From: Fructilactobacillus fructivorans
Lineage (GTDB): Bacteria; Bacillota; Bacilli; Lactobacillales; Lactobacillaceae
Direction: 5' to 3'
DNA length: 64,000 nucleotides
Assembly: GCF_001434095.1 (NCBI RefSeq)
Contig: NZ_AZDS01000004.1
Span: forward strand, 62,001 to 126,000
Shown here: in pieces, positions 8,467 through 16,173 of the stretch
Position numbering within the stretch: position 1 is the stretch's first letter
How the letters are laid out: each line of letters starts with the position of its first letter
Position numbers and translations under genes: made by a program
The notes under the pieces: model-generated
Database searches by the model: none
Told to the model about the DNA's origin: nothing
Seen by the model: the letters and a program-made list of their open reading frames with translations, nothing else

Positions 8467-9900
8467 TTAACTATTATCGGTACTGTCTGACACTTTTTTA
8501 GTTGATTGATTACTCTTGATAACAAACGGCAAATCATCTGAATTATCACTTCCCGGCTTCTTGACCAGAATCGCATTGTATTCAAAGGTTTGGTGATGAA
8601 CCGAAACCCCATTGTCATCATTATAGAAGGTGTAATCAACGTGATAAGTAACCTGAGTCTCACCACTATCATAGGGAGCCACAGAATCAGTTGTCTCTTC
8701 CGTATCAAAGGTATCAATCTTATCGTTATCGTTATAACTCTTTACCATCTTCAACATATCCTGACAGGCCGGATTATCGTTTCCACCATCAAAATATTGG
8801 GAAAGATCGACTCCATTATCAGCACCACTAGCGTCAGTCCACAGGCCATGTAAGACCTGATCCGCCAGGTTCTTCGTGGCAATCCCATCAAATTTTGGTT
8901 CGATTGTATTGTTATCGTCGGTCTCCTTTAGATTATATGGGTTACTAGTAATGAACTTCCCAGACTTCCCCTTCATCTGAACCTGGATATTCATGTTAGT
9001 ACTGAAAGGATAATTAGAAAGTTTCAGGTTGCCATTATCACCGATGGTACCTACCTTTTTATTTTGAATTAATACGTCTGATCCCGGTTGTCCTTTCACG
9101 GTGAAGGTGATGATACGAAGTGGTAGAGATACCGAACCAGCCCCATCAATCCAGTCAAGCTGACCGTTATTGTGCAGCTCACGTCCGTTCACTTTACCAG
9201 ACGTCGTAATGTTATAAAGGCCGGGAGCAAGTGGCCCAATTTTCTTCGACTTTTGGGCTCCCATGTTGCTAGTAACTTGTTTACCGTTCACACTTAATGA
9301 AACACCGTTAAGATTAGTCGAAATGTTAGAATAAACGGGTTTTACCATCAGTTTATAACGAGGGAAAATTAACCATGCGTTCCCTTCCTGCTTGAACTGT
9401 AAGTTATTAGTTACTGGGCTATCATTATCCCGCATAAATTGACTTCTTAACTTCGACAATTGGTCCTTGTTACTAGCGTAGTAGTTAATGGTAGGTTTCA
9501 TTGCCGCACCACTAATTTTGAAGTTGGGATCATTTGTTTCAGCCATGCCTGCTAAACGCTTTTCCTGATCATTTTTCATCGCTGAAATGACCCGATCAAC
9601 TTGGTTAGTCTTGGAATAGTAACTTCTACCAAAGAAGTAACCACCGATCAGTGCCACTACTAGCACCACTACGACAATCCACACCACTTTCGTTAATGGT
9701 TTCATTTTCTTATTTCCACGGGGATGGTTTCCATTACTGGTACGACGCGGTGGAACGTTGTCAGCGGAAGCTTGATGCTGACCTACGCGATAAGCCTGTG
9801 ATCCACTGGGAGTTAATTTATATCCACAGTTCGGGCAGAACTCATCATTGGCATTAATCCGATGTCCACAATTGGGACAAAAAGAAGCTTCTTCACTCAT
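8467..9900 (-). CDS. Zinc-ribbon TcaA-like membrane protein
   Basis: A 477-residue protein. The N-terminus has a double CPNCG zinc ribbon (FCPNCGHR and FCPNCGYK, residues 7-28), then a disordered basic linker. One membrane helix follows near residues 72-92 (VVWIVVVVLVVALIGGYFFG), and then a large extracellular region with the same FPRYKLMVKPV and GLYNITTSGKVNGRELHNNG blocks as the 7174 gene. This architecture is that of TcaA of Staphylococcus and YvbJ of Bacillus, where a role in sensing or resisting cell-wall stress is known for TcaA. It lies 11 bases after the 9912 gene, with which it forms an operon. Confidence 0.8.
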   Translation of the reverse strand: MSEEASFCPNCGHRINANDEFCPNCGYKLTPSGSQAYRVGQHQASADNVPPRRTSNGNHPRGNKKMKPLTKVVWIVVVVLVVALIGGYFFGRSYYSKTNQVDRVISAMKNDQEKRLAGMAETNDPNFKISGAAMKPTINYYASNKDQLSKLRSQFMRDNDSPVTNNLQFKQEGNAWLIFPRYKLMVKPVYSNISTNLNGVSLSVNGKQVTSNMGAQKSKKIGPLAPGLYNITTSGKVNGRELHNNGQLDWIDGAGSVSLPLRIITFTVKGQPGSDVLIQNKKVGTIGDNGNLKLSNYPFSTNMNIQVQMKGKSGKFITSNPYNLKETDDNNTIEPKFDGIATKNLADQVLHGLWTDASGADNGVDLSQYFDGGNDNPACQDMLKMVKSYNDNDKIDTFDTEETTDSVAPYDSGETQVTYHVDYTFYNDDNGVSVHHQTFEYNAILVKKPGSDNSDDLPFVIKSNQSTKKVSDSTDNS

Positions 9901-9911
9901 TTTCTTTCCTC

Positions 9912-10736
9912 CTAGTAGTCTTGATTCAACGAGCCCATAAATCTACCAATTAATTCTTGGCCTAGATTAGACAGTTGAGAAGATAGACTACCCCACAAAA
10001 GACTGACACAAACAACCGCAACGATAGCCACGACAACGGTAATCACTAATAAAACGTAAAAACGATCGATCGAACCGAAATCCTTTGAGACCAGCACCTC
10101 ATAGGTTAACGCCCATCCTGAAATGGTAATGGCCAAGCTCACTAGGTAGAGTCCGATCAACATTAAAATTCCAGCTGGCATCACAGCGGCAAAGATAATC
10201 CCTACCAGTAATAAAATAATGCCAATGTTCAAAAAGCGACCATACTCATTCGTGTATTCACTCAAACTCATGGCGTTGTTCATGACAAAATGAATGCCAA
10301 CGTAACCCAAGATCCAAGATAATAATCCAAGAAGTGCAATGATTAATCCAAGTCCCATCAAGCTGGTATTAAATACCCCGTTCATTTTATGGAGAACCGA
10401 ATACGGGATGGATTCATTCGCCAAACCACCATTGATTCTCATGGCTAAAACGAACGAAACTAGCCAAGTTAAAACGGTGAAAACGCCCAGTGAGATATAG
10501 CCAAGATACTTTTCACCTGGAGCTTCGTACTTAACGGGATGTTTGACCGATGCTACAAAGTAGGTAAAAACGTTGTTCAAGCCATTAGTAGCGTCCGACT
10601 GAGGGCTGCGTGGTTGTTGCTTTTTCTTTGATTCATTATGTACGTTACTGCTGTTGCCAGTGAGCTTAGTTCCACACTTAACGCAGAACTTAGCTCCCGG
10701 CTGATTATGAAAGTGACAATTGGGACATTCATTCAT
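9912..10736 (-). CDS. Zinc-ribbon multi-pass membrane protein
   Basis: A 274-residue protein with an N-terminal zinc ribbon (CPNCHFHNQPGAKFCVKCG), a Ser/Gln linker and about five or six hydrophobic segments from residue 80 on. It ends in a short amphipathic tail. It resembles the zinc-ribbon, DUF6574-like membrane proteins common in lactobacilli; function unknown. ATG 10736 gives seven bases to GGAGG, while the ATG at 10742 stands only one base from it. It is the first gene of an operon with the TcaA-like gene, so the two zinc-ribbon proteins probably act together at the membrane. Confidence 0.72.
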   Translation of the reverse strand: MNECPNCHFHNQPGAKFCVKCGTKLTGNSSNVHNESKKKQQPRSPQSDATNGLNNVFTYFVASVKHPVKYEAPGEKYLGYISLGVFTVLTWLVSFVLAMRINGGLANESIPYSVLHKMNGVFNTSLMGLGLIIALLGLLSWILGYVGIHFVMNNAMSLSEYTNEYGRFLNIGIILLLVGIIFAAVMPAGILMLIGLYLVSLAITISGWALTYEVLVSKDFGSIDRFYVLLVITVVVAIVAVVCVSLLWGSLSSQLSNLGQELIGRFMGSLNQDY

Positions 10737-10996
10737 ATTCATTCCTCCATTAAATAAATTATTAAGATTTTCTTACGTTTACATTATCACATACTAATCA
10801 ATTCAAGAAAAGGTTGGTCAGTTACATAAATAAAAAAATCAATTAATTAACCATAGTTAGCCATGGCATAATAGGATTTTATCGTCATCAAGGTAGAGTA
10901 TCTTCCACTACAATTAACTTTTACATCATTTAATTGTTGATTATTCACATTATTTATTTATAATTATTATTATAAGATAATTAAGGAGGAATCATC

Positions 10997-11254
10997 ATGA
11001 TTTACAGTACTGGAAATGATGTTTTCATCGATAATCAAAGGCTTTATAATACCGTTCAAATGGAAATGCAAAACTCAAATAACTTTTACGAATTCGCCGT
11101 TCACATTTCTTATGCCTTAAAGGGAAAACTGTCCATCAAGGAGATCGCCCAAATCATTGAAGCCGCTAGTAATAATAATCTAAAAGTATCGGAAAATATT
11201 AATGTTTGTCCAAAAGCCCTGCAAGAAGCAATCGATAAATCTCAATATTTATAG
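10997..11254 (+). CDS. Hypothetical 85-residue protein
   Basis: I do not recognise this gene. A strong AAGGAGG site stands eight bases before ATG 10997. The product is soluble, with likely helices (SIKEIAQIIEAASNN) and no signal peptide. The 250-base upstream gap is AT-rich, with no clear gene. A weak stem AAACGTT/AACGTTT at 11299-11317, followed by TTTC, may end its transcript. Confidence 0.6.
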   Translation: MIYSTGNDVFIDNQRLYNTVQMEMQNSNNFYEFAVHISYALKGKLSIKEIAQIIEAASNNNLKVSENINVCPKALQEAIDKSQYL

Positions 11255-11374
11255 AATCACCCTTACTTTTTAAAGGCTAAGGATGGTTCATTTTCTCCAA
11301 ACGTTGCCGAAACGTTTTTCTCATACTATGATTAAAGTAACAATTAAAATTTTACTTATTTAAATGGAGAAAAA

Positions 11375-11602
11375 ATGAAAAACCAACGTAAAATAATCCG
11401 AAATGTTAATGACATCGTTTGTGGTCTGGCCTTAGTGATCGCCATCATGTTTGCCCATTTCAACATTCTACTGATCACCGTCCTAGTCGTCTTCATTGAT
11501 GAAATATGCTGGGGCATGTTTGGTAGAACCACCAAAACCAAATGGTATTTAGCAGCTGCCGTAATGGGGCTGATTGGTGCCGTTGGTTACAACTTCATCT
11601 AA
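11375..11602 (+). CDS. Small two-helix membrane protein
   Basis: A 75-residue protein with a basic N-terminus (MKNQRKIIRN) and hydrophobic segments at about 12-40 and 57-74. A GGAG site lies six bases before the ATG. A perfect 17-base inverted repeat follows directly. It resembles short uncharacterised Lactobacillaceae membrane proteins, and no function can be given. Confidence 0.65.
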   Translation: MKNQRKIIRNVNDIVCGLALVIAIMFAHFNILLITVLVVFIDEICWGMFGRTTKTKWYLAAAVMGLIGAVGYNFI

Positions 11603-11612
11603 AAATTAGCAA

Positions 11613-11646
11613 AAAAATACTAGGACACATGTGTCCTAGTATTTTT
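11613..11646. terminator. Perfect bidirectional terminator
   Basis: A 34-base perfect palindrome with a GGACACATGTGTCC core and A/T flanks on both sides. It separates the convergent genes ending at 11602 and 11660. Confidence 0.92.
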
Positions 11647-11659
11647 ACATTCAATTAAA

Positions 11660-12289
11660 TTATTCTTTTTCCATTTCAGTTTGGCTGACCCATTGATGGT
11701 TCACGTATTCTTTACCACCATTAGTTGGAGTGAAGGTAACAGCATAAGCAGGACCGTCACAAACTTTCACAATCTTACCTTTGGCACCTTTCATTCCCTT
11801 CATGTGATCGGCTTCAACGGTGACTTTTTCACCCTTTTTCAAACCAGCTCCTGGTTTGTCAGCCTTGAGTTGATTCTTGGTAACGAATTCATGGTTCTTA
11901 ACTTCTGCCTTACCATCAGTTGGCTTGTAGTCAATTACATAAAGTGGTGAATCATAGGCGCCAGTAACTTTTGCTTTGGCACCCTTCATTCCCTTCATGT
12001 GATCGGCAGTTAACTTAACCTCGGAACCAACTTTGTACTTCGGATTTTTAGCAGCTGTAAGATCAGTTGGTAGTGCCATCTTGTGCTTCATTTGCATGTT
12101 CATGTCCATGGACTTATCACCTTTGGTTTCTTTCATGTCTTTTTTGCTCATAGTCTTTTCACTACTGCTACTCGACATCTTAGACGATGAAGACGATTTT
12201 GAACTACTCTTGCTTTCACCACAACCCGTAAGTACTAGTCCAACACTAGCTACGGCAGCTAGTGTAAATAATGTTTTCTTCATTTTCAT
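11660..12289 (-). CDS. YdhK-family (DUF1541) lipoprotein
   Basis: This 209-residue protein begins with a lipoprotein signal ending in the lipobox VLTGC (Cys near residue 23). A Ser/Lys/Met-rich linker rich in Met and His follows, then two copies of the DUF1541 unit, each holding HMKGMKGAK and about 60 residues apart (near residues 96 and 158). It is anchored outside the membrane. B. subtilis YdhK has the same build but no settled role. Methionine and histidine enrichment hints at metal contact, which is inference. No good ribosome site precedes either ATG (12289 or 12283). Confidence 0.85.
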   Translation of the reverse strand: MKMKKTLFTLAAVASVGLVLTGCGESKSSSKSSSSSKMSSSSSEKTMSKKDMKETKGDKSMDMNMQMKHKMALPTDLTAAKNPKYKVGSEVKLTADHMKGMKGAKAKVTGAYDSPLYVIDYKPTDGKAEVKNHEFVTKNQLKADKPGAGLKKGEKVTVEADHMKGMKGAKGKIVKVCDGPAYAVTFTPTNGGKEYVNHQWVSQTEMEKE

Positions 12290-12488
12290 TTTGAAGAGCT
12301 CACTTGATATTTATGATGTTTCAACTCTTAAGATAGCACCGTTCCCGTCAAATAGGTACTAAAACGTTTCAATATAAGATTATTTTAAGAATCTTGGTGA
12401 TTTCTTCAAAATTAAGTCAGATGTTTGCACATTATCGCGTAAAAGTTCATGCTAAATGTATATATTTTTATGTTTGTGAGGTGAAATT

Positions 12489-12740
12489 ATGAGTACAGAA
12501 AGTTTAATTATTTCCATTGTTGCATTAGTGATTGTTCTAATCATTCTAATTGCATTAGCTTGGTTATTCTATAAGTTCCTTGGTGGCAGAGACAAAGCAG
12601 CATGGAAATCATCAATGCAAATGGCATTTACGATTGCCTTTGGAATTATCATCGCCTTCATCGTTATGGGATTATTCAAGATGATCGTTGCAGCCATTGC
12701 GGCCATGATTGGTATGCAAGGGCAGTATGATGTAGACTAA
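12489..12740 (+). CDS. Small two-helix membrane protein
   Basis: An 83-residue protein with two long hydrophobic segments (about residues 5-30 and 45-75), a short basic loop GGRDKAAWK between them and an acidic end. A GAGGTG site lies six bases upstream. It is transcribed alone, divergently from the YdhK gene, and ends in a clear terminator. Function unknown. Confidence 0.65.
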   Translation: MSTESLIISIVALVIVLIILIALAWLFYKFLGGRDKAAWKSSMQMAFTIAFGIIIAFIVMGLFKMIVAAIAAMIGMQGQYDVD

Positions 12741-12741
12741 C

Positions 12742-12769
12742 AAAAATAATGCCATTTGGCATTATTTTT
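12742..12769 (+). terminator. Terminator
   Basis: The arms AAAATAATGCC and GGCATTATTTT with a four-base loop, followed by T, just after the small membrane protein gene. Confidence 0.88.
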
Positions 12770-12798
12770 TTATATTCTGATTTAAGGAGGTTGGAATT

Positions 12799-13464
12799 AT
12801 GAAAGTTAATATTTTACAACACACCCCTGATGAGGGTCCTGGTGCAATTGCTGATTGGATTCATCAGCATCAACATCAAATGTCCATTTACTACCCAGCT
12901 CAGTTTGGCGTACTTCCCGATGTCAATGACTCTGACATGCTCATCATCTTAGGGGGACCGATGAGCGCCAATGACGACGCAAACTGGATTAAAGCGGAGC
13001 GCCATCTCATCTCACAAATGATTAATCAAAATAAACCAATCTTTGGGGCGTGTTTTGGAGCTCAACAAATGGCCAAAGTCTTAGGTGCCACCGTTTCTGA
13101 TTCACACGTAAAAGAAGTTGGTTGGGCCCCTGTTTATTTAAAAACGAATCAAATTGAGGGTCTTGCTAGTGAACTAGTGGTCCTTCATTGGCACGAAGAA
13201 ACGTTCGAGATACCGAAGGGAGCTACTTTGTTGTACTCCAGTGAGCACCTTCTTAACCAGGGATTCATTAAGAATAATCTGATCGGGCTTCAATTTCATT
13301 TAGAACCAAAAGCTAGCAACGTCCATGAGATGATCATTAACGATTATCCGTACCTCGCAAACTCTGTTTTCCATCAATCGCAAGCCGATATTTTACATCA
13401 TCAAATTTCCGAACAAAATCATACTAATTTATTTAAACTCTTAGACTACATTACAAAGAAATAG
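12799..13464 (+). CDS. Class I glutamine amidotransferase-like protein
   Basis: A 221-residue stand-alone GATase-1 domain of the GMP-synthase-like group. The LILGGPMSAND segment is near residue 52. The nucleophile Cys lies in FGACFGAQQMAK near residue 85, and the partner His-Glu in GLQFHLEPK near residue 170. Proteins of this group are often annotated as putative amidotransferases with unproven substrates. An AAGGAGG site lies nine bases before the ATG. The gene is single and shares a terminator with gtrA. Confidence 0.85.
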   Translation: MKVNILQHTPDEGPGAIADWIHQHQHQMSIYYPAQFGVLPDVNDSDMLIILGGPMSANDDANWIKAERHLISQMINQNKPIFGACFGAQQMAKVLGATVSDSHVKEVGWAPVYLKTNQIEGLASELVVLHWHEETFEIPKGATLLYSSEHLLNQGFIKNNLIGLQFHLEPKASNVHEMIINDYPYLANSVFHQSQADILHHQISEQNHTNLFKLLDYITKK

Positions 13465-13491
13465 CATCCCACTTTTCGTGAGATGCTATTT
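13459..13491. terminator. Bidirectional terminator
   Basis: The arms AAATAGCATC and GATGCTATTT with an inner CAC/GTG pair and T runs on both sides, between the convergent amidotransferase and GtrA genes. Confidence 0.88.
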
Positions 13492-13496
13492 TTCTT

Positions 13497-14036
13497 TTAT
13501 TTAAAGGCAAAATACTTTGAAACAAAGTAGTTGATCACAATGGCCATGACCTGAGTTCCAACCACACAGATGAAACTGTTCAAAAGAATGGGACTGCCAA
13601 TCAAGCCGTGCACGATGGGTAGCTGAAAGAGCCACGCGGAATAATTGAAATGATCAAGGAACAGAATTTTAACAAAAAACTGGGGAAACTTATCGATCAT
13701 AACGTACGTCATCAAGAAGTCTAGGACTAAAACGAACAACCGGCCAGCCACAAAGTTCACAATCTGAGCCTGAATGGTTTTGGACTGGGTGCCACTGTTA
13801 AAAACAAAGTATTTGTTTACCACAAAGGCAAACGCGATTGACAAAACCTGCGCAATCAAGACAGGAATGAAGTCGCTGGTAAAGATCTTCATCGAAACAA
13901 ATCGACTCACAAAGTAGACCAGCGTGGTCATTGCTCCCCAAAATAGGTATTCAATTTTTTCATCAAAGACTAATCTTTTTACGATATCTAAGTAATTAGT
14001 GGTATTAGCGTCATTTGTATCATTCATTATATACAT
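13497..14036 (-). CDS. GtrA-like membrane protein
   Basis: About 179 residues with four hydrophobic segments and the GtrA hallmarks (FWGAMTTLVYFVSR, FVVNKYFVFN, and the closing VINYFVSKYFAFK, which repeats the NKYFVF block). GtrA proteins are thought to move lipid-linked sugars across the membrane for wall or polymer glycosylation. No glycosyltransferase is adjacent. ATG 14036 lies four bases after AAGGAG, and ATG 14027 is the alternative. It is transcribed alone. Confidence 0.85.
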   Translation of the reverse strand: MYIMNDTNDANTTNYLDIVKRLVFDEKIEYLFWGAMTTLVYFVSRFVSMKIFTSDFIPVLIAQVLSIAFAFVVNKYFVFNSGTQSKTIQAQIVNFVAGRLFVLVLDFLMTYVMIDKFPQFFVKILFLDHFNYSAWLFQLPIVHGLIGSPILLNSFICVVGTQVMAIVINYFVSKYFAFK

Positions 14037-14157
14037 CAAACTCCTTCTTAGTTATTTTATCACAATAGATTGAATTAAAAATTTGCGATTTCCTTAAAAC
14101 TTAATCTTTTCCGTCGTGTTAAAATAAAATCATTATTTAATGAAGGGATTTGACATC

Positions 14158-14298
14158 ATGAGTTTAAAGACATTTATTGGGCTAGTCATAATGATGGTAG
14201 TGGTCTTTATCTTAGTTACGATCATTACGGTTATGATCAGTCTTCACCAGGCCAAAAAACGTCAGGAAAAAGAAAACCATCATCAAAACGTGAAGTAG
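14158..14298 (+). CDS. 46-residue single-pass membrane peptide
   Basis: ATG 14158 has a GAAGGGA ribosome site about nine bases upstream, and the frame ends with TAG at 14296-14298. The product has one hydrophobic helix (FIGLVIMMVVVFILVTIITV) followed by a strongly charged tail (KKRQEKENHHQ). Codons look normal for this genome. It stands in the gap between gtrA and the response regulator. Its function is unknown, and it is reported because ribosome site, topology and placement agree. Confidence 0.5.
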   Translation: MSLKTFIGLVIMMVVVFILVTIITVMISLHQAKKRQEKENHHQNVK

Positions 14299-14388
14299 GA
14301 AATCAAAGGCTAAAAGTACGACTGACATCAATAAAATTGTATAATGAGTAAGTAGAATAGTACGTGATTTTGAACCAGGATGGATGCC

Positions 14389-15111
14389 ATGAATCACATT
14401 ATTTTAGTGACCGAGAAACTATCTTTAGCACTTAGTTTTAATCAAACCTTTAATGACAATGGATACTTCGTCGATGACCTTTACGACGTTTCTAACTTGT
14501 TATCCTCAATTCGTAAATATCACGAACAGGCGATCATCTGGGATCTAGCAACGGTTTCAATTGATGAGTTAATGAAGCTGGTTCCAAAAATCCGAACCAC
14601 CGCTTCTCTTCCCATTTTTGTTTTAGATGAAAAAAAGGATCCCCGAGTAGTCACCCAACTATTTAAGGCTGGCATCGACGACTACATCATCCAACCGTAC
14701 GATGCTAATGAGGTGCTCCTTAGAATGAAATGTCGGACCCGGTTCTACCAGGATCAGACGTTAAATCAGTCCTCAGATCTTCAGGACTCCCAACGCCCAC
14801 CCTATTACTTTGGCAACATTGAAGTTGACCTAGATCATAAGACGGTCAAAAAGAATGGGACACCCCTTCGACTGACACCCAAAGAATTCAAACTACTTGA
14901 GTACTTTTTAAACCATCCCCAACACATTCTAAGCCGGGAACAAATTCTGAATGGCGTCTGGAACGACCTCTATATCGATCAATCTTCGCGAATGCTCGAA
15001 ATGCACATTAGTCACTTAAGGGACAAAATCGAACCCAATCCTAAGGATCCGACGTTCATCAAAACGGTCCGTGGCTTTGGTTATAACTTTGAAGTGGATC
15101 TTAAAAATTAA
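14389..15111 (+). CDS. OmpR/PhoB-type response regulator, atypical receiver
   Basis: A 240-residue protein with an N-terminal receiver and C-terminal winged helix (LTPKEFKLLEYFL, then RTVRGFGY-like KTVRGFGYNFE). Position next to pstS points to a PhoP/PhoB role. The receiver is unusual. The acidic pair of ILVVDDE is ILVTEKL, the switch Thr is replaced (IFVLDEK), and the invariant Lys of KPF is Gln (IQPYD). The phospho-acceptor Asp seems kept in IIWDLATV. No histidine kinase follows. ATG 14389 is chosen with AGGA eight bases upstream; ATG 14380 overlaps that site. Confidence 0.8.
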   Translation: MNHIILVTEKLSLALSFNQTFNDNGYFVDDLYDVSNLLSSIRKYHEQAIIWDLATVSIDELMKLVPKIRTTASLPIFVLDEKKDPRVVTQLFKAGIDDYIIQPYDANEVLLRMKCRTRFYQDQTLNQSSDLQDSQRPPYYFGNIEVDLDHKTVKKNGTPLRLTPKEFKLLEYFLNHPQHILSREQILNGVWNDLYIDQSSRMLEMHISHLRDKIEPNPKDPTFIKTVRGFGYNFEVDLKN

Positions 15112-15122
15112 ATATCAATCGC

Positions 15123-15156
15123 AGTGCCTCAATCAAAATGATTGGGACACTTTTTA
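15123..15156 (+). terminator. Terminator after the response regulator
   Basis: The arms AGTG(C)CTCAATCA and TGATTGGG(A)CACT are followed by TTTTTATTTTT. It separates the regulator from the pst operon. Confidence 0.88.
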
Positions 15157-15169
15157 TTTTTACCAAACA

Positions 15170-15223
15170 TTTACACAAAAAATCCTAAAATTTACTTAAC
15201 ATTTACATTCACTTTATATACTT
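15170..15223 (+). promoter_or_regulatory. PhoP-box-like repeats and promoter of the pst operon
   Basis: Three consecutive 11-base units start at 15191, 15202 and 15213, each beginning TTTA (TTTACTTAACA, TTTACATTCAC, TTTATATACTT). A further TTTACA is at 15170. The 11-base periodicity and TTAACA/TTTACA cores match PhoP boxes of Firmicutes. TATACT at 15217-15222 can serve as the -10. Activation under phosphate limitation is inferred. Confidence 0.6.
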
Positions 15224-15266
15224 AGTTCGTAATGAAAATATGACCACTCAAAAGGAGATTTTGGAC

Positions 15267-16154
15267 ATGTCATTTGGCAAAAAGGGAATTACCGCACTCA
15301 TCTTAAGCTGCGGGTTCCTAGCACTTGCACTAACCGCTTGCGGCTCATCTTCTGCCACAAAGGCACAAAACGGTAATAAGATTACCGCAGTGGGATCCAC
15401 GGCTTTACAACCCTTAGTGGAACAAGCGAGTCGTGAATATCAGGTCGATCACCCCCACGTCAACGTTAACGTCCAGGGTGGCGGATCCGGAACTGGTCTG
15501 AGTCAAATTCAGCAGGGAGCCGTCAACATTGGAAATTCTGACGTCTTTGCCTCCGAGCAACCAGGCGTGAACGCCAAGGAACTAGTTGATCATAAGATTG
15601 CGGTGGTCGGAATTGCCCCGGTCGCTAACAAACGGGTGGGAGTTAAAGACTTGTCGATGAAGCAACTAGAACAAATTTTTACTGGGAAAGTTACCAACTG
15701 GAAACAGGTTGGTGGAAACAATGTCAAGATTGTGGTCATCAACCGTGTCGAAGGAAGCGGAACGCGAACGACCTTCGAACAGTCTGTCCTAAAGGGACAA
15801 AAGGCCGTTAACGCTCAACAGCAGGATTCAAACGGGACGGTACAACAGATTGTTTCATCCACTCCCGGAGCGATTAGTTACCTGTCGTTCCCCTATCTCA
15901 ATCAGAAAACCCAGGAAATCTCAATTGACCACGTCACTCCTACCGATCAACACGTGGAAAATAATGACTGGAAGATTTGGTCATACGAACACATGTATAC
16001 CAAGGGCAAACCAGTTGGTGCCACCAAAGATTTTATCAATTACATGCTTTCGGATAAGGTACAGAAGCGGCTCGTCAAACAAATTGGATACATTCAGGTG
16101 CAAAACATGAAGTTTGAAAAGAACGCCGACGGTCACGTCCAAAAGATTAAATAA
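15267..16154 (+). CDS. pstS: Phosphate-binding lipoprotein PstS
   Basis: A 295-residue ABC substrate-binding lipoprotein. The signal peptide ends at the lipobox LTAC, near residue 23. Phosphate-contact blocks are AVGSTALQPLVEQ, GGGSGTGLSQIQQG and the later NRVEGSGTRTTFEQ. It captures extracellular phosphate for PstCAB. I use ATG 15267, nine bases after AAGGAG, rather than the in-frame ATG at 15240 that contains this ribosome site. It is the first gene of the pst operon and lies behind the PhoP-box-like repeats. Confidence 0.95.
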   Translation: MSFGKKGITALILSCGFLALALTACGSSSATKAQNGNKITAVGSTALQPLVEQASREYQVDHPHVNVNVQGGGSGTGLSQIQQGAVNIGNSDVFASEQPGVNAKELVDHKIAVVGIAPVANKRVGVKDLSMKQLEQIFTGKVTNWKQVGGNNVKIVVINRVEGSGTRTTFEQSVLKGQKAVNAQQQDSNGTVQQIVSSTPGAISYLSFPYLNQKTQEISIDHVTPTDQHVENNDWKIWSYEHMYTKGKPVGATKDFINYMLSDKVQKRLVKQIGYIQVQNMKFEKNADGHVQKIK

Positions 16155-16173
16155 TTATGAAAGTGGTTTTTAT

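Noticed and set aside
12033-12362. 109-residue plus-strand ORF opposite the YdhK gene
   Set aside because: It is the mirror of the Ser/Met-rich linker of a clear lipoprotein gene and has no ribosome site of its own.
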